Of a stretch of 5,119 bases of DNA, positions 1-5,119 are shown one piece after another (position 1 is the first letter of the stretch; every line of letters starts with the position of its first letter). The DNA is taken from NCBI GenBank assembly GCA_017828835.1, contig JAGAEK010000149.1, positions 1-5,119 of the forward strand. The letters run 5' to 3'. Made by a program: the position numbers and the translations under genes. The notes below the pieces were generated by a model that made no database searches, was not told where the DNA came from, and saw only the letters and a list, made by a program, of their open reading frames with translations. The DNA comes from Oscillospiraceae bacterium (GTDB lineage: Bacteria; Bacillota; Clostridia; Oscillospirales; Ruminococcaceae).

Positions 1-43
1 CGTCCATCTGTGCGGAAGCGAGCTTAAATTTCTCCGTATCTCA
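1..43 (-). other. In-frame TGA in smc plus its open continuation to the window edge
   Basis: The smc frame reads GGG AAA AAA TGA at 52-41. Past the stop, the same frame stays open for 13 codons to the edge and reads DTEKFKLASAQMD, a charged, helix-compatible stretch much like the coil before it. A -1 shift at the A6 run reaches TAA after a few codons. A +1 shift stays open but gives EIRRNLSSLPHRWT, with Pro and Trp that fit a coil poorly. This favours a single-base nonsense change or base-call error over a frameshift. Only 13 codons are available, so the comparison is weak. Confidence 0.6.
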
Positions 44-1243
44 TTTTTTCCCGAGCTCAGTCTCATATTCTTCTGACTTTAAGAGATTTTCGGATATTTC
101 TTTTTCTTCGTTTTCGATCTGTAAAAGTTTATTTTCAATTATTTCCTTTTCCGCAAAGATCTTTTCTTTTTTACCTTCTTCTTCGGCGATCTCTTTTTGT
201 GCGGCTTCACAGCTTTTCTCTATATCGTCATTTTCGAGCCTGCTCTGAGAAATCTCTTCGTCGGCTTTTTCTATGCTTCTCTCGTTGTGTTGTATATCGT
301 TCTTCAATACGGCCGTTTCAGATTCGTTCTCGTTTACTTTCCCTTCGATCTCCCTCGATCTTCTTCTTATTTCTTCAACTTCCGCCGTCAAGCTCTGAGT
401 ACTCGAAAATATTTTATCTATCTCTTTTTCTATTTCGTCGTATTCTTTTTCGGCTTTTTCATAATCGTCCCGGACAAGCAGTATCCTGTCCTCGCGCTCT
501 GCGATCTTTCTCTGCAGCTTTCTTATATCTTCGACCCAAAGCGAAATTTCCAACGTCTTCTTCGCTTCGGAAAGTTTCAGAAATTTTTCCGCTTTAACAC
601 TCTGAACTCTCAACGGCTCGACTCTGCTCTCAAGCTCGGAAAGTATATCGGTAAGCCTCAATACGTTCTCCTGCGCAAGCTCAAGCCGCTTTTCCGCTTC
701 CTCTTTTCTGAGCCTGAACTTTGATATTCCCGCCGCTTCTTCAAACATTTCTCTTCTCTGTACCGGCTTTGACGAAACTATCTCGGCTATCCTGCCCTGG
801 CCTATAATGGAATATCCGTCTTTACCGAGTCCGGTGTCCAAAAATATCTCGTGAACGTCCTTGAGTCTCGCAATCTCGGAATTTATCCTGTATTCGCTTT
901 CGCCGTTCCTATAATATTTTCTCGAAACGGTAACTTCGTCCCCATAAGGTTTTTCCGGGTCCTGAGATATCAGAGTACCGTCGGAATTATCTATCGTAAG
1001 GCAAACTTCGGCAAAGCCGTGCGGATTTCTCTCCGCGGCTCCGTTAAATATAACGTCTTCCATCTTGCCGCCGCGCAATGATTTTGCAGACTGTTCTCCG
1101 AGTGCCCATCTGACAGCGTCGCTGATATTACTTTTTCCGCTCCCGTTAGGCCCCACTATGACCGTTACCTTTTTCCCGAAGTCCATCTTTGTTTTGTCCG
1201 GAAACGATTTGAACCCCTGCATTTCAAGCGTTTTTAAATACAC
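41..1243 (-). CDS. smc: Chromosome segregation protein SMC, N-terminal part; frame interrupted by TGA
   Basis: ATPase of the bacterial condensin (SMC-ScpAB) that compacts and segregates chromosomes on the nucleoid (known for the family). The first 400 residues are visible. Walker A is GPNGSGKSN at 31-39; the R-loop region RGGKMEDVIFNGA is at 57-69; the Q-loop is in SIIGQGRI at 145-152; RREMFEEAAGISKFR is at 163-177. From about 178 on there is a long Glu/Lys-rich coiled coil. The start is GTG at 1243. Its reading MYLKTLEMQGFKSF matches the conserved SMC N-terminus, so the ATG seven codons on is not the start. The previous gene's TAA directly abuts this GTG. Bacterial SMC is near 1,190 residues, but this frame meets TGA at 43-41 before the hinge, descending coil and C-terminal head with Walker B. 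As written, the product could not form a working ATPase head. The remainder, if present, lies left of the window. Identity is certain; intactness is not. Confidence 0.93.
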   Translation of the reverse strand: MYLKTLEMQGFKSFPDKTKMDFGKKVTVIVGPNGSGKSNISDAVRWALGEQSAKSLRGGKMEDVIFNGAAERNPHGFAEVCLTIDNSDGTLISQDPEKPYGDEVTVSRKYYRNGESEYRINSEIARLKDVHEIFLDTGLGKDGYSIIGQGRIAEIVSSKPVQRREMFEEAAGISKFRLRKEEAEKRLELAQENVLRLTDILSELESRVEPLRVQSVKAEKFLKLSEAKKTLEISLWVEDIRKLQRKIAEREDRILLVRDDYEKAEKEYDEIEKEIDKIFSSTQSLTAEVEEIRRRSREIEGKVNENESETAVLKNDIQHNERSIEKADEEISQSRLENDDIEKSCEAAQKEIAEEEGKKEKIFAEKEIIENKLLQIENEEKEISENLLKSEEYETELGKK

Positions 1244-2248
1244 TTATCTCTCACCCTTTTTTATTTCAACTTCTCCGATTTTTAATTTTTCAGTCTCTTT
1301 TACCGTTATATCGTAACCGATATTTTTCAATTCGACGATATTTTTTCTCTTTTGTCCGACCGTTTTAGAAACGTCCTTCGGATTTACGAAAACGTCATAT
1401 TTCCCTTTTTCGTATTTTAAAAGCTCGTCAGCGATCTTTTCTCTCATTATCTCCGCTTCGCAAAGTTCGTGAAACGCCGGATGATACGCTCCGCCGACCG
1501 CCTCGCCTTCAACGTTATCGGACGCGTGAAGCCCTACTCTGATTATTCTGACGTTTGCATCACGGAATATTTTTATAAGTTCCACACACAATTTTACCGA
1601 TTCTTCAACGCCTTTCGGCTCGTATTCGCCGCACTCAGCCAATCTCTCGAGTTCCGTACCTTTCAGCACTACCGTAGGGTATATTCTTACTGTATCGGGC
1701 TTGAGCTTGACAATCTCTTTTGCCGTGTATACCGCGCCTTCGTCGTCATCTCCGTAGAGTCCGGTCATCATCTGTGCGCCGAATTCAAATCCGTAACTCT
1801 TTATCATTGCGGCGGACTTTCTGACGTCTTCCGACGAGTGTCCTCTTCTGTTTTTCAAAAGCACCTCGTCTCTCATGCTCTGTATTCCCAATTCTATGGA
1901 ATCGACACCGTATTTTTTCAATATATCGAGTATTTCCGCGTCTATTGCGTCGGGACGCGTCGAAACTCTTATACCGCTCACCCTTTTGCTTTCAACGTAA
2001 GGGTAAGCCGCTTTAAGCAGACTCACCATAGTATCGCGGTCTATCGCCGTAAAGCTTCCTCCGAAAAATGCGATCTGTGTATTTTCCGGATCTACCGTGT
2101 TTTTCTCAAACGCCTCTTCGCATATTTTCCCGACCTCTTCCGGCGTCGGCGCTTTCAGAGTTCCGGAAATGGTCCTCTGATTGCAAAAGCTGCAAGCGTT
2201 CGGACACCCGCTGTGCGGTACGAATATCGCTATATTTCCGCGCTTCAT
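1244..2248 (-). CDS. Elp3-like radical SAM protein without acetyltransferase domain
   Basis: Predicted [4Fe-4S] radical S-adenosylmethionine enzyme of 334 residues. The cluster motif is CPNACSFC (Cys15, Cys19, Cys22; CX3CX2C) near the N-terminus, after FVPHSG. Further radical SAM core blocks are FFGGSFTAID at 61-70 (the SAM-contacting GGE-like strand), STRPDAID at 96-103, IELGIQSM at 118-125 and FGAQMMTGL at 156-164. This sequence style matches the clostridial protein usually annotated 'Elp3/radical SAM' and found between rnc and smc. Canonical Elp3 (over 500 residues) adds a GNAT acetyltransferase domain for tRNA wobble-uridine modification. None is present here, so that reaction should not be assumed; substrate and product are unknown. 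The C-terminal part (about 284-334) includes TVGQKRKNI at 296-304, which resembles the nucleic-acid-binding turn of a KH fold (inference). It starts at ATG 2248, 2 nt after rnc, behind a weak GGGA, and its TAA abuts the smc GTG. Confidence 0.85.
   Translation of the reverse strand: MKRGNIAIFVPHSGCPNACSFCNQRTISGTLKAPTPEEVGKICEEAFEKNTVDPENTQIAFFGGSFTAIDRDTMVSLLKAAYPYVESKRVSGIRVSTRPDAIDAEILDILKKYGVDSIELGIQSMRDEVLLKNRRGHSSEDVRKSAAMIKSYGFEFGAQMMTGLYGDDDEGAVYTAKEIVKLKPDTVRIYPTVVLKGTELERLAECGEYEPKGVEESVKLCVELIKIFRDANVRIIRVGLHASDNVEGEAVGGAYHPAFHELCEAEIMREKIADELLKYEKGKYDVFVNPKDVSKTVGQKRKNIVELKNIGYDITVKETEKLKIGEVEIKKGER
1251..1258 (-). promoter_or_regulatory. Ribosome binding site for smc, supporting the GTG start
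   Basis: The coding strand reads AAGGGTGA at 1258-1251, which pairs in part with the 16S rRNA 3' end. It ends 7 nt before the GTG at 1243. The site lies within the last codons of the Elp3-like gene, whose TAA touches the GTG, so ribosomes finishing that gene could restart on smc. Together with the conserved SMC N-terminus, it settles the non-ATG start. Confidence 0.65.
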
Positions 2249-2250
2249 AT

Positions 2251-2931
2251 CTAAAGTCCCATCAATTCCGAGGCTTCCTTTGCCGCAAGCTGCTCAGCCT
2301 CTTTTTTGCTTTTCCCGATACCTCTGCCTATCACGTTGCTGTTCAGATGTACTTCGACCTCAAACCTTTTGTCATGGTCCGGGCCGCTCGATCCGACAAG
2401 TATATACTGCAGCGTTTCTTCGGAATTCTGCTGTATAACTTCCTGCAAAAGCGTTTTATAATCGACAAACGTCGGTTTTTCTTCAATCGCTTTCGATATA
2501 AATCCTAGTACGAACTCTCTTGCGTTCTCTATACCTCCGTCGAGATATATGGCAGCTATCAGCGCTTCAAACGCATCCGCAAGCAATGACGCACGCTCTC
2601 TCCCGCCCGTGATTTCTTCACCTTTTCCGAGCCTCAGATATTTTCCGAGTCCGATCTCCTTCGCAAATCCGAACAGCGTTTTCTCACATACCAATCCCGC
2701 GCGTATCTGCGTCAGATCGCCCTCATGGCTCGTGTCGTAAAGTTTGAAAAGATATTCCGACGTGATCAGCGAAAGTACGGAATCGCCCAAAAATTCCTGG
2801 CGTTCGTTATTTTCCCGATCTTTGTCTTTGAACTCGTTTGAAAAAGACGAATGCGTCAGCGCGATCAGCAAATACTTTTTATCTTTGAAAGTATATCCGA
2901 TCTTCTCTTCAATTTCCTGAAAATCAATCAT
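2251..2931 (-). CDS. rnc: Ribonuclease III
   Basis: Cytoplasmic double-strand-specific endoribonuclease that processes rRNA precursors and some mRNAs (known for the family). At 226 residues it has the usual bacterial length and both domains. The catalytic domain (about 1-150) carries the signature NERQEFLGDSVL at 42-53, with acidic residues E43, E46 and D50, and the second metal-site block ADAFEALIAAIYLDGG at 118-133, with D119 and E122. The C-terminal dsRNA-binding domain (about 157-226) starts at DYKTLLQEVIQQ and includes GRGIGKSKKEAEQLAAKEA at 202-220, which holds the basic KSKKEAE turn. The start is ATG at 2931, preceded by AAGGA at 2944-2940 with 8 nt spacing. It overlaps the end of plsX by 8 nt and ends with TAG 2 nt before the next gene. 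Placement upstream of smc is the common Firmicutes arrangement. Nothing looks missing. Confidence 0.97.
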   Translation of the reverse strand: MIDFQEIEEKIGYTFKDKKYLLIALTHSSFSNEFKDKDRENNERQEFLGDSVLSLITSEYLFKLYDTSHEGDLTQIRAGLVCEKTLFGFAKEIGLGKYLRLGKGEEITGGRERASLLADAFEALIAAIYLDGGIENAREFVLGFISKAIEEKPTFVDYKTLLQEVIQQNSEETLQYILVGSSGPDHDKRFEVEVHLNSNVIGRGIGKSKKEAEQLAAKEASELMGL

Positions 2932-3940
2932 TGCTATCTTCCTTTTCGGTTTTTATCTCTTTGACCGTGCTCGAAATAATATCGATCGCTCCGCTTTCGG
3001 TAAATATTACAGCCTGTCTTATCGCGTTTTTTATCGCTCTGCCGTCGGAACTTCCGTGAGCTTTTATCACCGGCTTCGCAACCCCGAGCAAAGGCGCTCC
3101 GCCGTGTTCCGAATAATCCATTTTATTTTTAAGTCCGTGCAGTTTCTTTTTCATCGTCAGCGCCGCAAGCTTCGTCAGAACGCTCGAATACATTATACCT
3201 TTGATCTCTTTCATCAGTCCGATCGCTACGCCTTCGGTCATTTTAAGCACGATATTGCCGGTGAATCCGTCCGCCACGGCAACGTCGCATACGCCGTTCG
3301 GTATATCTCTCGCCTCAACGTTTCCGCAAAAGTTCAGTTTTGAATCTTTCAGCAAAGTATACGCTTCTTTTTGAAGTGTGCCGCCTTTGCATTCTTCCGT
3401 GCCTACGTTTATCAGTCCGACCCTCGGAGAATCAATTTTCTCGACTTTTTCCATATATATCGAACCCATCACTCCGAATTGCTGGAGCATCTCGGGTCTG
3501 CATTCGGCGTTCGCTCCGCTGTCTATCAAAAGATATTCCCCTGAAAGCGTCGGTATGACCGGCGCGAGAGCCGCTCTTTTGATCCCCTTTATTCTTTTCA
3601 CCAAAAACGTTGCGCCGACAAGCAAAGCCCCGGTGCTGCCCGCGGAAACCGCCGCGTCGCACTTCCCTTCCGCTACGGCTTTCAAAAGCTGTGCCATCGA
3701 GCTGCCGGAATATTGTTTAAGTATTTCATTCGGCTCCGCGTCCATCGGTATTTCGCCGTCGGAGTCGCATATTTCTATATTTTCAAGCGATATACCTCTT
3801 TCCGCCGCCGTCTTTTCGATCGTTTTTCTGTCTCCGAACGCAAGTATCCCGATACCGTATTCTTTAACGGCTTCGGCACACCCCTCAAGCGTCGCAAACG
3901 GCGCATTGTCTCCGCCCAACATATCGACTCCTATTTTCAT
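2924..3940 (-). CDS. plsX: PlsX, phosphate acyltransferase (acyl-ACP:phosphate)
   Basis: Peripheral membrane enzyme that converts acyl-ACP and phosphate into acyl-phosphate, the acyl donor used by PlsY to start phospholipid synthesis (known for the family). At 338 residues it is full length (usual range about 330-355). Visible signatures are VDMLGGDNAP at 5-14, SAGSTGALLVGA at 99-110, LIDSGANAECRP at 138-149, CGNVEARDI at 205-213, VADGFTGNIVLKM at 222-234, YSEHGGAPLLGVAKP at 276-290 and HGSSDGRAIKNAI at 295-307. The start is ATG at 3940, with GAGGT at 3954-3950 nine bases upstream, inside the end of trmFO. The TGA stop lies inside the first codons of rnc (8 nt overlap), which suggests translational coupling. 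In many Firmicutes acpP follows plsX; here it does not. No transmembrane segment is evident, as expected. Confidence 0.97.
   Translation of the reverse strand: MKIGVDMLGGDNAPFATLEGCAEAVKEYGIGILAFGDRKTIEKTAAERGISLENIEICDSDGEIPMDAEPNEILKQYSGSSMAQLLKAVAEGKCDAAVSAGSTGALLVGATFLVKRIKGIKRAALAPVIPTLSGEYLLIDSGANAECRPEMLQQFGVMGSIYMEKVEKIDSPRVGLINVGTEECKGGTLQKEAYTLLKDSKLNFCGNVEARDIPNGVCDVAVADGFTGNIVLKMTEGVAIGLMKEIKGIMYSSVLTKLAALTMKKKLHGLKNKMDYSEHGGAPLLGVAKPVIKAHGSSDGRAIKNAIRQAVIFTESGAIDIISSTVKEIKTEKEDSND
2938..2944 (-). promoter_or_regulatory. Ribosome binding site for rnc, inside plsX
   Basis: AAGGAAG at 2944-2938, with the AAGGA core 8 nt before the rnc ATG at 2931. It sits inside the plsX coding end and supports this start even though rnc overlaps plsX by 8 nt. 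Confidence 0.7.
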
Positions 3941-3942
3941 TA

Positions 3943-5119
3943 TTATCTTACCTCGTTTCTGTTTACTGCTTCTTCCATACTTTTCAAAGCTCTTTCCGAA
4001 TACCGTTCGTAACGCTCGTTTTTATCCCTTATTTTTTCCCCTATATCCGGTAAAAGCCCCATAGCGCATCCCATGGGCTGAAAATCTTTTATACTTTCGT
4101 CACATATATATTCGGTCAAAGCGCCTGTCATCGTATCGCGCGGAAGTTCAAACGGTATTTTCCCTTCCGCACGCCTCGCCGCGTTTATTCCCGCGATTAT
4201 TCCCGACGCCGCAGATTCAATATATCCTTCGACTCCCGTTATCTGTCCCGCAAAAAATACGTTCGGATAATTTTTCAGCGAATAATCCTTGTTAAGTAAC
4301 CTCGGACTGTCGATAAAACTGTTTCTGTGCATTACTCCGTATCTGACAAACTCGGCGTTTTCAAGTCCCGGTATCATCGAAAATACTCTCTTTTGTTCGC
4401 CGAATTTCAAATTCGTTTGGAATCCGACCAGATTATACATTATTCCTTCGCGGTCTTCTTTTCGCAGCTGTACCACCGCCCAAGGCCTCTTCCCGTCTTT
4501 CGGATCTTTCAGCCCTTTCGGTTTCAGCGGTCCGAATCTCAACGTATCGATCCCTCTCGACGCTAAAACTTCCACCGGCATACAGCCTTCGTAAACCTTA
4601 TAATCGGGATTGTCGAAATCCTTGAGCGGCGCTCTCTCCGCATTGACAAGTTCCCGCCAAAAAACCTCGTATTCGTCCTTGTTAAAAGGGCAGTTTATAT
4701 AATCCTCTCCGCCTCTGTCGTACCTGGACGCCATAAAAACTCTGTCGTAATCGACGCTTTCTCCCGTTATTACAGGAGCCGCCGCATCATAAAAACTCAG
4801 CGGCGAACCGAGACGTCCGAAAATATCCTCCGCAAGCTTTCCCGCCGTCAAAGGTCCCGTCGCAACTATCGTGATCCCGTTTTCCCAATCTATCTCCGTC
4901 TGCTCTTCGTTTATGACTTTGATAAGCTTTTCTTCGTAAATCCTTTTCGTTATCTCATCTGAAAAAAGCTTTCTGTCGACCGCAAGCGCACCGCCCGCCT
5001 CAACTCTCGTTTTGTAGGCGGCTTCGACAACGACGGAACCCAGCATCGCCATCTCTCGTTTCAAAAGTCCCGCCGCCGAGCCTAGTCTCTCCGCTTTCAG
5101 CGAATTCGAACACACAAGC
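3943..5119 (-). CDS. trmFO: TrmFO, folate/FAD-dependent tRNA (uracil-54-C5)-methyltransferase, 5'-truncated by window edge
   Basis: Cytoplasmic flavoprotein that makes 5-methyluridine at position 54 of the tRNA T-loop, using methylenetetrahydrofolate as carbon donor and reduced FAD (known for the family). The reading frame runs off the right edge. The GTG at 5115 encodes Val of the family motif LVCSNSL and is not a start. About 50 N-terminal residues with the GxGxxG FAD-binding loop should lie outside; the family is usually near 435-440 residues. Counting from that Val as 1: CSNS at 2-5 (conserved Cys2), FMASRYDRGGEDYINCPF at 127-144, YEGCMPVE at 175-182 whose Cys178 matches the catalytic cysteine of the family, and the C-terminal FAD-site segment FFAGQITGVEGYIESAASG at 287-305. 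All key residues in the visible part are present. It ends with TAA, 2 nt before the plsX ATG, so the two are probably co-transcribed. GidA/MnmG is a distant relative, but the motifs favour TrmFO clearly. Confidence 0.96.
   Translation of the reverse strand, partial: LVCSNSLKAERLGSAAGLLKREMAMLGSVVVEAAYKTRVEAGGALAVDRKLFSDEITKRIYEEKLIKVINEEQTEIDWENGITIVATGPLTAGKLAEDIFGRLGSPLSFYDAAAPVITGESVDYDRVFMASRYDRGGEDYINCPFNKDEYEVFWRELVNAERAPLKDFDNPDYKVYEGCMPVEVLASRGIDTLRFGPLKPKGLKDPKDGKRPWAVVQLRKEDREGIMYNLVGFQTNLKFGEQKRVFSMIPGLENAEFVRYGVMHRNSFIDSPRLLNKDYSLKNYPNVFFAGQITGVEGYIESAASGIIAGINAARRAEGKIPFELPRDTMTGALTEYICDESIKDFQPMGCAMGLLPDIGEKIRDKNERYERYSERALKSMEEAVNRNEVR
3950..3954 (-). promoter_or_regulatory. 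Ribosome binding site for plsX, inside trmFO
   Basis: GAGGT at 3954-3950, 9 nt before the plsX ATG at 3940. It lies within the last codons of trmFO, consistent with translation of both from one mRNA and leaving no room for a separate promoter in the 2-nt gap. Confidence 0.65.

Noticed and set aside
41..43. Genetic-code reassignment of TGA (to Trp or Gly)
   Set aside because: The five Trp codons I located in trmFO and smc are all TGG, and TGA ends plsX at the expected family length. Reading through plsX would add only a short tail with another TGA. TGA therefore behaves as a stop here.
41..52. Programmed frameshifting at the GGGAAAAAATGA run in smc
   Set aside because: The -1 frame stops after a few codons. 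The +1 frame is open but gives Pro- and Trp-containing sequence unlike a coiled coil. No in-frame slippery heptamer of the X XXY YYZ kind is present, and SMC is not known to use frameshifting.
197..724. Plus-strand open frames with hydrophobic, membrane-like translations
   Set aside because: The Phe/Leu/Tyr-rich runs come from the complement of the Glu/Lys codons of the SMC coiled coil and are not true membrane proteins.
1469..2254. 261-codon open frame on the plus strand
   Set aside because: It lies antisense to the well-supported radical SAM gene, is rich in Tyr, Phe and Arg as expected from reading a purine-rich gene backwards, and has no recognisable motif.
3432..3662. 76-codon minus-strand open frame within plsX
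   Set aside because: It is an out-of-frame shadow fully inside plsX, Arg/Gly-rich, with no ribosome binding site or motif that I could support.
3378..4064. 228-codon open frame on the plus strand
   Set aside because: It is antisense to plsX and the end of trmFO. Its Ser/Pro/Ile-rich composition mirrors the complement of those codons and no domain is visible.
5113..5115. GTG at 5115 as the trmFO start
   Set aside because: This GTG is the Val of the conserved LVCSNSL motif about 50 residues into TrmFO. The frame stays open to the window edge, so the true start is outside.

Overview
The window is a compact stretch of bacterial housekeeping genes, all on the minus strand. It reads from the right edge to the left as trmFO (5' end cut by the window) - plsX - rnc - Elp3-like radical SAM gene - smc. 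It is most likely from an uncultured member of the Firmicutes, probably Clostridia. The evidence is a folate-dependent TrmFO, the plsX/rnc/smc order, and a short radical SAM protein between rnc and smc, an arrangement I associate with Clostridia. GC looks mid-40s by eye. The coding strand is purine-rich, and ATA (Ile) and NCG codons are common. I cannot name a genus.

Layout: 5119-3943 trmFO (tRNA m5U54 methyltransferase, C-terminal ~390 residues); 3940-2924 plsX (phosphate acyltransferase of phospholipid synthesis); 2931-2251 rnc (RNase III); 2248-1244 a 334-residue Elp3-like radical SAM protein without an acetyltransferase domain; 1243-41 the N-terminal 400 residues of SMC. The junctions are 2 nt apart, 8 nt overlapping, 2 nt apart and 0 nt apart. 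I see no intergenic space over about 2 nt, no terminator, no RNA gene, no repeat array and no mobile element. The five genes look like one transcription unit whose promoter lies to the right of the window. The products cover tRNA modification, lipid precursor supply, dsRNA processing and chromosome organisation, so the shared logic is probably growth-linked co-expression rather than one pathway.

The one real anomaly is at the left edge. The smc frame hits a TGA at 43-41, after 400 codons, in the ascending coiled coil. The hinge and C-terminal head have not yet been encoded. The same frame past the TGA stays open to the window edge and still looks like coiled-coil sequence. This is either a nonsense mutation, a base-call error or, least likely, a readthrough site. 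A second, milder oddity is that plsX and rnc overlap directly, with no acpP between them. I found no sign of a novel system; this is mostly an ordinary core-genome region.
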